A stretch of DNA of 64,000 bases from Methylosinus trichosporium OB3b (GTDB lineage Bacteria; Pseudomonadota; Alphaproteobacteria; Rhizobiales; Beijerinckiaceae). Made by a program: the position numbers and the translations under genes. The notes below the pieces were generated by a model, which saw nothing but the letters and a program-made list of their open reading frames with translations, did not search any database and had not been told where the DNA came from. The DNA lies in assembly GCF_002752655.1 (NCBI RefSeq), contig NZ_CP023737.1, forward strand, positions 1,364,001 to 1,428,000, given 5' to 3'. Positions 40,122 through 48,583 of the stretch are shown piece after piece. Every line of letters begins with the position of its first letter. The first letter of the stretch is position 1.

Positions 40122-41195
40122 TCACACCGCGAGCGCGAGCTGCGGATCGCTCGACGACTCCGCTGCGCAGAGCGAAGAGAGCGTGACGCCGAGCAGTCGC
40201 ACGCCCGCGGGCGAGGGAAACAGCGGGTGCATCAGCGCGAGCGCCGAACGCTCGAGCTCGGCCGCGCCGGCAACGGGAGCCGCCAGAGTGCTGCGTCGTG
40301 TGATCTGGCGGAAGTCCGCATATTTGACCTTCACCGTCACTGTGCGTCCACTCGTTGCGGCGCGCTGGCAATGGCTCCAGACGCGCGCGACGATCGGCGC
40401 GAGCGCCGCTCGAGCCTCCTCGTGGGCGTGGAGATCGCGCGCGAAAGTGACCTCGGCGCCGATGGATTTGCGGATGCGGTCGGGTCGCACCGGCCGCTCG
40501 TCGACGCCGCGCGCGATTCCATAATAGAACGCGCCGGATTTGCCGAAATTGCGCTGCAGAAACTCGAGGCTCTGCGCGCGCAGATCGCGCCCCGTCTCTA
40601 TGCCGAGCGCGTTCATCTTCTTTGTCGTCGCCGGCCCGACCCCGTGAAAGCGGCCGACGGCGAGATCGGCGACGAAGGACGGCCCCATCTGCGGCGTGAC
40701 GACGAAGAGCCCGTCGGGCTTGCGATGATCCGAGGCGAGCTTGGCCAGAAATTTATTGTAGGAGACGCCGGCCGAGGCGGTGAGGCCCGTTTCTTCCTTT
40801 ATTCGCGCGCGGATCTCCTCGGCGATGCGCGTCGCCGAAGCCATGGCCTTGCGATTCTCGGTGACGTCGAGATAGGCCTCGTCGAGCGAGAGCGGCTCGA
40901 CCAGCGGCGTGTAGTCGAGGAAGATGGCACGAAGCCCGCGCGACACCTCGCGATAGACGTCGAAGCGCGGCGGAACGAAGATCAGCTCCGGACAACGTCG
41001 CTGCGCCGTGACCGAAGGCATGGCCGAGCGCACGCCGAACTTGCGCGCCTCATAGCTCGCGGCGGCGACGACGCCGCGCTCGCGCGGCGAGCCGACGGCG
41101 ACCGGACGGCCGCGCAGCGCCGGATCGTCACGCTGCTCCACCGACGCGTAGAAGGCGTCCATGTCGATATGGATGATCTTGCGTTGCGACGCCAT
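40122..41195 (-). CDS. dinB: DNA polymerase IV (Y-family, translesion)
   Basis: DinB copies damaged DNA past lesions in the cytoplasm. The 357-residue protein has the catalytic motifs IIHIDMDAFYASVEQRDDP (first Asp) and PLSLDEAYLDVTENR (Asp-Glu), GVSYNKFLAKLASDHRKPDG, the helix-hairpin-helix GRFHGVGPATTKKMNALGIE and the little-finger domain starting after VTFARDLHAHEE. Start at 41195 (MASQRKIIHIDMD) fits the family; upstream extension is a shadow. No LexA box is obvious. It is convergent with opgG with nine bases between stops. Confidence 0.95.
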   Translation of the reverse strand: MASQRKIIHIDMDAFYASVEQRDDPALRGRPVAVGSPRERGVVAAASYEARKFGVRSAMPSVTAQRRCPELIFVPPRFDVYREVSRGLRAIFLDYTPLVEPLSLDEAYLDVTENRKAMASATRIAEEIRARIKEETGLTASAGVSYNKFLAKLASDHRKPDGLFVVTPQMGPSFVADLAVGRFHGVGPATTKKMNALGIETGRDLRAQSLEFLQRNFGKSGAFYYGIARGVDERPVRPDRIRKSIGAEVTFARDLHAHEEARAALAPIVARVWSHCQRAATSGRTVTVKVKYADFRQITRRSTLAAPVAGAAELERSALALMHPLFPSPAGVRLLGVTLSSLCAAESSSDPQLALAV

Positions 41196-41228
41196 GCCCG
41201 GCCCCGTCGAAGGCCGCGCGCGGCCTGA

Positions 41229-41285
41229 AGCGCTTTCCGATCGAACGAAATCGTTCGATCGATTAGAATTCGCTCGAACGAAAGA
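41229..41285. repeat. R5 repeat
   Basis: GCGCTTTCCGATCGAACGAA is followed by ATCGTTCGATCGATTAGAAT and TCGCTCGAACGAAAG. Nested palindromes centre on TCGAACGAAATCGTTCGA. It matches the inverse of 14250-14297. Confidence 0.65.
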
Positions 41286-41435
41286 ACGCCGGCGCGAGAC
41301 TCTCACGCAGGCGTCCCGATTTCAACCATCGCCTCGGTTGCGCCTTGACGTTCGCCGCTCCTCGCCAATGTGAGTGGGAAGCGGATCGGGCGGACCGCCC
41401 GCGGCGAGCGCGGACGAGGGCGCATGCGGGAGATC

Positions 41436-43628
41436 ATGGCGACCTTTCTCGGCGAGCAGCTCGACTTCATCTATTTCTTCTACGGCCTCGCTTTCATGCT
41501 GCTCGGCGCAGTCTGCATGAGCGGCGCGGGCGGCGGCGCGCGCGAGGAAAGCTGGACCGCTCTCGGCCTGTTCGGCTATTCGCATGGCTGCCTCGAATGG
41601 ATGGAGCTGTTTGCGCTGGTCGTCGGCGACGACCGCTATTTCGCTCTGCTGCGCTTCGTCTTTCTCACCGTCTCCTTTCTGTTTCTGCTGGAGTTCGCGC
41701 GGCTCGAATGGGCGCGCCTCGGGCACGGGATCGACGTCACGATCTATGCGCCTCTGATATTCCCCGTCGCGCTCGTCGCCTTGTGGTCGGGCCTGCCGGC
41801 CGCGAATGTCGTCGCGCGCTATCTGATCGCCTTCATCGGCGCGAGCGCGGCCGCCTGCGCGGTGGCGCGTCGCGCGCAAAATCTGAGCGGAGACGGACGC
41901 CGATTTCTGAGGTTCGCAGCCGTCGGCTTCGCGCTCTATTCGGTCGCCGCGGGGCTGGTCGTCGGGCCGGCGCCGTTCTTTCCGGCCAATGAGCTCAACG
42001 CTCGATCCTTCGTGGCCGTGACGGGAACGCCGATCCAGCTCTGGCGCGGGCTCCTCGGCTGCTGGATCGCGTTCTCCGTCTGGTCGATCCGCCAGAACCA
42101 GCTCGCGCTCGAGCTCGCCTCGCGGCGCTACACCGATTATTTGCGCAAGCAGTTCGGCTGGACCATCGCGGCGATGGCCGCGATCCTGCTGGGCGGTTGG
42201 GCGCTCACCAACTACCTCGGCAAAATTTACAATCACAGCGTCGTCATGGAGGCGCGCGGCGATCTCGCTCTGCTCGCCAGCCGCTTGGGCAGCGAGACCG
42301 ACGCGCTCGACGCTATGGCGAGAACGCTGGCGGGAACGCCGTCTGTGCGCGCAGCGCTGCAGACGAAGGGTCCATCGACAGATGAGGAGGCGACATCCGC
42401 GCTCGAGCTGCATGTCGACGCATCGGGCGCCGAGATCGGCATGATCATGAATCGCTCCGGCGCCGTCGTCGCTGCAGCCGGACGACGGGCGGGGATGGCG
42501 GAGGCCCGCGACTATGCGAGGCGCGGCTCCTTCACCGAGGCGCTGAGCGGCGCCTCGGCGCGCTGCTTCGTCTTCGACCGCACGCGCGGCGTGATCGAAT
42601 ATGCGGCCGGCGAGCCGATCCGCAATGCGGTCGGCGACGTCGTCGGCGTCGCGCAGCTGGTGCGAACGCTCGCCGATGTGGAGATCGATCTCATCGGCTT
42701 CGAACACGCCTATTATCTCGTCGATCCCGATGGGGTGGTGGCGATGACCAATCGTCCCGACAACATGCTCCGTCCGATGTGGCCGCTCGACGCGACGCAG
42801 GCCGAGGCTGCGGAGCGCCGCTTCGGCGCGCTGCGCGGCCGGCCCATGCTGAAGCGCGAGTTCGTGGACGACATATGGACCTCGGTCAATGACGAGCGCC
42901 AATATCTGCGGCGCAGCTTCGCGCGCGGCGGCGGCTGGTCGCTGGTGCTGGCGACGCCGACACGCGAATTATTCGCCTCGCGCGTGCTCGGCATCATCGT
43001 CACTTTGCTGGCGACGACGATGACCTTGATCTATCTCGTCGGCAAGGAGCGCCGGCTCCACGACGGCATTCAGATGGACAAGCGCCTGCATCTGCAGGAG
43101 CTCGCCCGCGACCTCGGCCAGCAGGCCGTGACCGATCCACTCACCGGCCTGTTCAACCGGCTGCGCATCGATCAGGCTCTCGCCAGCGAGATGGCGCGCG
43201 CTGGCCGCTATGGCGATCCGCTCTCGCTCGTGCTGTTCGACGTCGACTTCTTCAAGGCCATCAATGACGCGCATGGCCATCAGGCGGGCGACCGCGCGCT
43301 AGTGCGGCTCGCCGACGCCGCGCGCGCCTTGGTGCGCCGCTCCGATCTGCTGGCGCGCTGGGGCGGAGAGGAATTCATTCTGCTGACGCCCGGCTCCGAC
43401 GGCGCCATGGCGCGCAACGCAGCGGAGAAGCTGCGCGCCGCGGTCGAGCGCCTCTCATTCGAGGACATCGGCAAAATCACCTGCAGCTTCGGCGTGACGC
43501 AATATGTCGACGGCGACACCGCCGAGACGATGGTCCGCCGAGCCGATCGCGCGCTCTATCTCGCCAAGCTCAACGGCCGCAATCGCGTCGAATCGGTGCT
43601 CGAGTCGGATGCGTCGTCGAACGGCTGA
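41436..43628 (+). CDS. Membrane-bound diguanylate cyclase with sensor domains
   Basis: The 730-residue signalling protein makes cyclic di-GMP. It begins with about seven hydrophobic segments (41436 to about 42120; IYFFYGLAFMLLGAVCM, FVFLTVSFLFLLEF and others), a MASE-like region. A transmembrane helix (FGWTIAAMAAILLGGWAL) leads into a periplasmic dCache-like sensor domain (ARGDLALLASRLGSETDALD to LVLATPTRELF), then a second helix (VLGIIVTLLATTMTLIYLVG) and a GGDEF domain with the active site WGGEEF and DPLTGLFNRLRID. No RxxD inhibitory site is obvious. GGGAG lies before ATG 41436; other in-frame ATGs are at 41370 and 41424. Confidence 0.9.
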   Translation: MATFLGEQLDFIYFFYGLAFMLLGAVCMSGAGGGAREESWTALGLFGYSHGCLEWMELFALVVGDDRYFALLRFVFLTVSFLFLLEFARLEWARLGHGIDVTIYAPLIFPVALVALWSGLPAANVVARYLIAFIGASAAACAVARRAQNLSGDGRRFLRFAAVGFALYSVAAGLVVGPAPFFPANELNARSFVAVTGTPIQLWRGLLGCWIAFSVWSIRQNQLALELASRRYTDYLRKQFGWTIAAMAAILLGGWALTNYLGKIYNHSVVMEARGDLALLASRLGSETDALDAMARTLAGTPSVRAALQTKGPSTDEEATSALELHVDASGAEIGMIMNRSGAVVAAAGRRAGMAEARDYARRGSFTEALSGASARCFVFDRTRGVIEYAAGEPIRNAVGDVVGVAQLVRTLADVEIDLIGFEHAYYLVDPDGVVAMTNRPDNMLRPMWPLDATQAEAAERRFGALRGRPMLKREFVDDIWTSVNDERQYLRRSFARGGGWSLVLATPTRELFASRVLGIIVTLLATTMTLIYLVGKERRLHDGIQMDKRLHLQELARDLGQQAVTDPLTGLFNRLRIDQALASEMARAGRYGDPLSLVLFDVDFFKAINDAHGHQAGDRALVRLADAARALVRRSDLLARWGGEEFILLTPGSDGAMARNAAEKLRAAVERLSFEDIGKITCSFGVTQYVDGDTAETMVRRADRALYLAKLNGRNRVESVLESDASSNG

Positions 43629-43644
43629 AAGAGCAATCGCGCAA

Positions 43645-43670
43645 AGGCGAGCCTGAAGGATCGCATTCCC
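43645..43670. repeat. R1 repeat fragment
   Basis: GGCGAGCCTGAAGGATCGCA is a decayed single R1 arm between the convergent cyclase and dehydrogenase genes. Confidence 0.5.
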
Positions 43671-43676
43671 CGGTGG

Positions 43677-44801
43677 TCACGCGTGCCAGCGGCGCGTCGC
43701 GTTCATCTTGCGCAGCCGCTGCTCGACGAGCGATGTCGCGGCGTCGCGCAGCGACACGCCCGCCGCATCGGCGCGCTCGACGATCCTGCGCATATTGTGG
43801 CCGATCTTCTCCTCGATCGCCGCAAAAGCCGCAGCCGCGTCGCCGCCGGCATATTCCACCGCCGCGCAAATGACGCCGCCGGCGTTGGCGATGAAGTCGG
43901 GCGCGGCGACGATTCCGCGCTCGAACAGCCGCCGCTCCGCCTCCGCCGTCGCCGGAATATTGGCGCCTTCGACGACGAGCTTGCAGTCGAGCGTCTCGAC
44001 ATTGTCGGCGCGCAGCACGTCCGGCCGCGCCGCAGGAATGAAAATATCGCAAGGCGCGCGCAGCAGCGCGTCGGAGCCGAGCCTTTCGCCGACCGAATGC
44101 GCGGAAACGCTCATGCCCTTGGCGCGCAACAGCGACAGCGCCTCTATGTCGAGGCCGCGCGCATCATAGATCGCGCCGCGTCGATCCGAGGCGCCGACGA
44201 GGACCGCGCCTCTCCGCGCGAGAAAGCGCGCCGCATGACGACCGACGGCGCCGAAGCCTTCGACGACCACGCGCGCCCCGGAAAGCGAGAGCCCGGCGCG
44301 CGGCGCCGCGACCTCCGCCGCTATGGCGACGCCGAAACCCGTCGCGCCGATCTCGTCGAGCGGCACGCCGCCGAGCTCGGCGGGAAGGCCGACGGCGCGG
44401 CCGATCTCGTCATGCACGAAGGCCATGCAGGTCTCGTCCAATCCCATGTCGGGACCGGGAATATAATCGGTGAGAGGCTCTATGCCCTTGGCGAAGGCGC
44501 GGATCACCCGCTCCTTTTCGTCCATGGGCATTGCGGGGTCGCCGAAGATCACTGATTTGGCGCCGCCGTGGCGTAGCCCGCAGGCCGCGTTCTTCAGCGT
44601 CATTGCGCGCGCGAGGCGAAAACACTCCTCGACGCCGACATCGGGAGCCATGCGCACGCCGCCTATGGCGGGACCGGCGGCGACATTGTCGATGACGACG
44701 ATCGCCTCGAGGCCGGCGGCGGGCGTGCTCAGATAAACGATCTTCTCCGGCCCGAATTCGTCGACGAAGGCGAAGGCGTCGGATTTGAACAGCGCGGACA
44801 T
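43677..44801 (-). CDS. Glu/Leu/Phe/Val dehydrogenase
   Basis: This NAD(P)-dependent amino-acid dehydrogenase of 374 residues resembles leucine/valine/phenylalanine dehydrogenases more than glutamate dehydrogenases. It has IGGVRMAPDVGVEECFRLAR, the catalytic Lys region MTLKNAACGLRHGGAKSVI, PGPDMGLDE, the nucleotide-binding VVVEGFGAVGRHAARFLARRG and PCDIFIPAA, EGANIPATAEAE, FIANAGGVI. The product is a 2-oxoacid. A branched-chain-type 2-oxoacid dehydrogenase complex is encoded 1.5 kb away at 46269-49689; the two could act in sequence on branched-chain amino acids (inference). Confidence 0.9.
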   Translation of the reverse strand: MSALFKSDAFAFVDEFGPEKIVYLSTPAAGLEAIVVIDNVAAGPAIGGVRMAPDVGVEECFRLARAMTLKNAACGLRHGGAKSVIFGDPAMPMDEKERVIRAFAKGIEPLTDYIPGPDMGLDETCMAFVHDEIGRAVGLPAELGGVPLDEIGATGFGVAIAAEVAAPRAGLSLSGARVVVEGFGAVGRHAARFLARRGAVLVGASDRRGAIYDARGLDIEALSLLRAKGMSVSAHSVGERLGSDALLRAPCDIFIPAARPDVLRADNVETLDCKLVVEGANIPATAEAERRLFERGIVAAPDFIANAGGVICAAVEYAGGDAAAAFAAIEEKIGHNMRRIVERADAAGVSLRDAATSLVEQRLRKMNATRRWHA

Positions 44802-44911
44802 ATGCGCGATGTGGCGCGGGCGAGCGCGGCTTCAAGCATGCGGCCGCGAAAAGCGCGATCCGCATGCGTTATCGGTAGCATTGCTTAGCGCCGGGCCGTC
44901 ATTGCGCGGCC

Positions 44912-46228
44912 ATGGCGCCGCGCCATAGACTGCGCCATGGTTTCGTCGTAGCCGGAAGCGCCCGATTGTCGCGATTGATTTCTCTGTTCGTCGAGCTGAC
45001 GCTGACGCTCGCGCCGCAGCGTTTGCTCGGCCTCCTCGCTCACCCCGCCTTGCACGACGCGCTCGGGCGCGAGCGGCTCAATGCGGTCGGCGCCTGGATC
45101 AACAATGTCTTCATGCTGCCCTGGCGCCAGCGCCGCGCGCGCCTCTCGCCGCGCGACGCGGACATGCGCGCCTATCTTCGCACACATTTTTGCGCGCGAC
45201 CCTTTCACACGGTCGAGACGACGCATACCGGCCTCGCCTTCGTCTGCTGTCCGGTCTGGCTGCCCAAGCCGATCGGCGCGCTCTCCGGCGATCCGCAAGC
45301 GCTGTGGAACAGCGCCGCGGCGCGCGAGATTCGCGAGTCGATCGTCGACGGCTCGTTTCGCCATTGCGATCACCGCACCTGTCCGCTGATCGCGAGCCGC
45401 GCTCTGCCGCCGCGCGCGTCGGCGCAAGCGCAGCAGATGATCGCGCAGCATCGCTCCGGCGCTCCCGCCCCCTCGCCCAAATATGTCGTTCTCAGCCACG
45501 ACAAATCCTGCAATCTCGCTTGTCCGTCCTGCCGCTCGGGACTCTATCTCGCGAACAAGGCGCAGCAGGCGCGGCTCGACGCGCTGATGGAGAGCGCCAT
45601 ATTGCCGCTGCTGCGCCATGCCGAGGAGGTGGTGATCACCGGCTCCGGCGACGCCTTCGGCAGCAATCATTTCCGCAATGTCATCAAGCGCATCACCGCC
45701 GGCGAATATCCGGGGCTGAAGATTCATCTGCACACCAACGGCCAGCTCCTGGACGCGCGCGCCTGGCGCGACCTGTCGCTCGAGGGCCATGTCGGCGGCG
45801 TGCAGATCTCGATCGACGCGGCGCGCGCCGCGACCTACGCCATCGTGCGGCGGCCGGGCAATTTCGCACGGCTGCTCGAAAATCTCGCCTTCGTCAAAAC
45901 ATTGCGCCAGCGCGGCGCGATCTCGCATCTGCACTTCTCCATGGTGGTGCAGACGGCGAATTTCCGCGAGATGCCGGAATTCGTGCGTCTCGCCGCGGAT
46001 CACCGCGCCGATCTCGTCTCCTTCAATATGATCCGCCAACGCGACGTGTTCAGCCGTGACGAATTCGCGCGCGCCTTCATCGGCTCGCCGGATCATCCGG
46101 AACATCTCGAGTTTCTTGCCGTGCTGACCGCGCCGGAGCTGAAGGCGAGCATCGTCGACTGGGGCAATATGGACGCGTTCACGCCTGCGGGACGCGCGCG
46201 CGAGGACGGCGAGCGCCTGACGGCGTGA
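44912..46228 (+). CDS. Radical SAM protein with N-terminal SPASM-like cysteines
   Basis: The 438-residue protein has the radical SAM cluster motif CNLACPSC (C200, C204, C207) followed by VVITGSGDAFGSNHFRNVIK and LKIHLHTNGQLLD. Ahead of it lies a cysteine pattern typical of SPASM auxiliary clusters (FCARPF, FVCCPVWLPKP, HCDHRTCPLIASR; C94, C112, C113, C152, C157), which normally follows the radical SAM core. The order is thus permuted. Substrate unknown. Two ATGs are possible (44912, 44939). No RiPP precursor is seen next to it. The dehydrogenase genes on both sides do not suggest a role. Confidence 0.85.
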   Translation: MAPRHRLRHGFVVAGSARLSRLISLFVELTLTLAPQRLLGLLAHPALHDALGRERLNAVGAWINNVFMLPWRQRRARLSPRDADMRAYLRTHFCARPFHTVETTHTGLAFVCCPVWLPKPIGALSGDPQALWNSAAAREIRESIVDGSFRHCDHRTCPLIASRALPPRASAQAQQMIAQHRSGAPAPSPKYVVLSHDKSCNLACPSCRSGLYLANKAQQARLDALMESAILPLLRHAEEVVITGSGDAFGSNHFRNVIKRITAGEYPGLKIHLHTNGQLLDARAWRDLSLEGHVGGVQISIDAARAATYAIVRRPGNFARLLENLAFVKTLRQRGAISHLHFSMVVQTANFREMPEFVRLAADHRADLVSFNMIRQRDVFSRDEFARAFIGSPDHPEHLEFLAVLTAPELKASIVDWGNMDAFTPAGRAREDGERLTA

Positions 46229-46230
46229 TC

Positions 46231-46268
46231 AAAAAATTTCGGCGCGCCCAAAAAATTTCGACGCGCCG
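46231..46268. repeat. Tandem 19-bp direct repeat before pdhA-type gene
   Basis: AAAAAATTTCGGCGCGCCC is followed at once by AAAAAATTTCGACGCGCCG, two copies differing in two positions, ending right at ATG 46269. It could be a tandem regulator site, and it argues that transcription or translation control lies here. Confidence 0.6.
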
Positions 46269-47411
46269 ATGAAAAGCGCGAACCGGCGCCTTAAGTCGCG
46301 CATGATGCTCGAGGCCGAGAACGCCATGGTTGCAGACGTCTCGATTCCGATCGACCCGCTTCGTTTCCTCGCGCCCGACGGCGCGCTCTGCGGCGCGCCC
46401 CCTGCGGAGGCGATCGCGCCCGAGCTCGCGCTGCGGCTCTATCACGCCATGGCGCGCACGCGCGCCTATGACAGCAAGGCCGTCGCTCTGCAACGCACGG
46501 GCAAGCTCGGCACTTTCGCCTCGGCGCTCGGCCAGGAGGCGATCGGCGTCGGCGTCGGCGCGGCGATGCGCGAGGAGGATGTGCTCGCGCCCTCCTATCG
46601 CGACCATGGCGCGCAGCTTCTGCGCGGCATGAGCATGACGGAAAATCTCGTCTATTGGGGAGGCGACGAGCGCGGCAGCGATTACGCCGTTCCGCGCCGG
46701 GATTTTCCGATCTGCGTTCCCGTCGGCACACAGATCGCGCATGCGGTCGGCGCCGCCTACGCCTTCAAGCTGCGCGGCGAAGCGAGCGTCGCGGTCGCCA
46801 TCATCGGCGACGGCGGCACCTCGACCGGCGATTTCTATTCGGCCTTGAACATGGCCGGCGTCTTCGATGTTCCGCTCGTCGTCGTCGTGAACAATAATCA
46901 ATGGGCGATATCGACGCCCTGCAGCCTGGAGACCGCTGCGCCGACGATCGCGCACAAGGCGATCGCCGCCGGAGTCGCTGGATTGCGCGTCGACGGCAAT
47001 GACGCGCTCGCCATGCATCATGTCGCAAATCGCGCGATCGAGACCGCGCGCAGCGGCGGCGGGGCGACGCTGATCGAAGCGCTGAGCTATCGGCTCGGCG
47101 ACCATACGACGGCCGATGACGCGACGCGCTATCGCGATCCCGATGTCGTGCGGCGCGCCGCGACGCAGGAGCCGATCGCGCGGCTGCGCAATTATCTGAC
47201 CAAGCGTGGCCTCTGGAACGAAGAGGATGAAGCCAGGCTCGGGCGCGAAAACGCCGAGGAGGTGGAGCGCGCGGTCGAAGCCTATCTGGCGACGCCGCCG
47301 CAGAGCTTTGCGGCCATGTTCGATCATCTGTTCGCGCAGCTTCCGCCGTCGATGCGCGATCAATATGAGGAAGCGCGGCGCTTCGCCTCCGACGGAGCGC
47401 GTCATGGCTGA
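46269..47411 (+). CDS. 2-oxoacid dehydrogenase E1 component, alpha subunit
   Basis: E1 alpha binds thiamine diphosphate and decarboxylates the 2-oxoacid in a pyruvate or branched-chain 2-oxoacid dehydrogenase complex. The 380-residue protein has ALQRTGKLGTFASALGQEAI, the ThDP motif GDGGTSTGDFYSALNMAGVF ending VVVNNNQ, and the phospho-loop-like YRLGDHTTADDATRYRD. ALQRTGKLGTF and the overall layout favour the PdhA/BkdA type of Gram-positive-like E1. ATGs at 46269, 46302 and 46326 are in frame; none has a clear ribosome binding site, and MVADVSIPID at 46326 fits homologues. E1 beta follows after an R2 repeat. Confidence 0.9.
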   Translation: MKSANRRLKSRMMLEAENAMVADVSIPIDPLRFLAPDGALCGAPPAEAIAPELALRLYHAMARTRAYDSKAVALQRTGKLGTFASALGQEAIGVGVGAAMREEDVLAPSYRDHGAQLLRGMSMTENLVYWGGDERGSDYAVPRRDFPICVPVGTQIAHAVGAAYAFKLRGEASVAVAIIGDGGTSTGDFYSALNMAGVFDVPLVVVVNNNQWAISTPCSLETAAPTIAHKAIAAGVAGLRVDGNDALAMHHVANRAIETARSGGGATLIEALSYRLGDHTTADDATRYRDPDVVRRAATQEPIARLRNYLTKRGLWNEEDEARLGRENAEEVERAVEAYLATPPQSFAAMFDHLFAQLPPSMRDQYEEARRFASDGARHG

Positions 47412-47439
47412 GCATTCCACCACGGAAGCGCAAACGACA

Positions 47440-47545
47440 ACCGTCACGCGGCTGCTGGATTGCTTCGTCGCTGCGCTCCTCGCAATGACGGGCGGCCCAG
47501 CCGTCATTGCGAGCGCAGCGAAGCAATCCAGAGCCGTGGGGCGAC
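47440..47545. repeat. R2 repeat between the E1 alpha and beta genes
   Basis: GGATTGCTTCGTCGCTGCGC is followed by TCCTCGCAATGACG, then GTCATTGCGAGCGCAGCGAA GCAATCC. The two halves are in the reverse order of the other R2 units. It splits two genes that are usually contiguous. Confidence 0.75.
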
Positions 47546-47599
47546 TCCTTCATCGCTTCAGCGCTGCTCCCGTCACAATGAGCGTCGAAGGAGCGCGCC

Positions 47600-48583
47600 A
47601 TGGCTGAGCTCACACTCGTCGAAGCCGTCAATCGCGCGCTCGCGCATGAGCTCGAGCATGACTCCGCCGTGCTGCTGCTCGGCGAGGATATCGGCGTCAA
47701 TGGCGGCGTGTTCCGCGCGACGCTCGGATTGCAGCAGCGCTTCGGATGCGAGCGCGTCATCGACACGCCGCTCGCCGAAGCGGCCATCGCCGGCGCGGCG
47801 ATAGGCATGGCGGCGATGGGCTTGAAGCCCGTCGTCGAGATTCAATTCAGCGGCTTCCTCTATCCGGCGATGGATCAGCTGATCAATCACGCTTCACGCC
47901 TGCGCCATCGCACGCGCGGACGCCTCACCTGCCCCATGGTGCTGCGCGCGCCCAATGGCGGCGGCATTCATGCGCCCGAGCATCATTCGGAAAGTCCCGA
48001 GGCGATGCTCGCGCATGTGCCGGGGCTGCGCGTCGTCATCCCCTCCTCTCCGTCACGCGCTTATGGTCTGCTGCTGGCGGCGATACGCGATCCCGATCCG
48101 GTCGTCTTCCTCGAGCCGACGCGGCTCTATCGTCTGTTCAAGCAGGAGGTCGCCGACGACGGCGAGGCGCTGCCGCTCGACGCCTGCTTCATCTCGCGCG
48201 AAGGGCGCGACGCGACGCTCGTCGCCTGGGGCGGCATGCTTCACGAGGCGCTCGCCGCCGCGGATCGACTCGCCGAAGATGGAATCGATTGCGAGGTCAT
48301 CGACGTCGCGACATTGAAGCCGCTCGACGGCGAAACCATTCTGCGCTCGGTGGAGAAGACCGGCCGCTGCGTCATCGTGCAGGAGGCGGCGCGCACCAGC
48401 GGCTTCGGCGCCGAGATCGCCGCGCTGCTGGCCGAGCGCGCGCTCTATTTTCTGCTCGCGCCGGTGAAGCGTGTGACCGGCTATGACGTCGTCATTCCGC
48501 TGGCGCGGCTCGAGCACCAATATTTGCCGAGCGTCGACCGCATCGCCGCCGCGGTCCGCGAGACGATGGAGGCGTCCGCATGA
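47600..48583 (+). CDS. 2-oxoacid dehydrogenase E1 component, beta subunit
   Basis: E1 beta completes the ThDP-dependent heterotetramer. The 327-residue protein has LLLGEDIGVNGGVFRATLGL, DTPLAEAAIAGAAIGMA, EIQFSGFLYPAMDQLINHAS and PNGGGIHAPEHHSESPEAML. The His pair near EHHSES is the usual site at the active centre. The 3' end overlaps the E2 start by four bases. A gap of 189 bases, holding an R2 repeat, separates it from E1 alpha, so the operon could be partly uncoupled. Confidence 0.93.
   Translation: MAELTLVEAVNRALAHELEHDSAVLLLGEDIGVNGGVFRATLGLQQRFGCERVIDTPLAEAAIAGAAIGMAAMGLKPVVEIQFSGFLYPAMDQLINHASRLRHRTRGRLTCPMVLRAPNGGGIHAPEHHSESPEAMLAHVPGLRVVIPSSPSRAYGLLLAAIRDPDPVVFLEPTRLYRLFKQEVADDGEALPLDACFISREGRDATLVAWGGMLHEALAAADRLAEDGIDCEVIDVATLKPLDGETILRSVEKTGRCVIVQEAARTSGFGAEIAALLAERALYFLLAPVKRVTGYDVVIPLARLEHQYLPSVDRIAAAVRETMEASA

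Noticed and set aside
44912..46228. Radical SAM enzyme as part of the RiPP island
   Set aside because: It lies 10 kb beyond the integrase fragment, among ordinary genes, with no precursor nearby.
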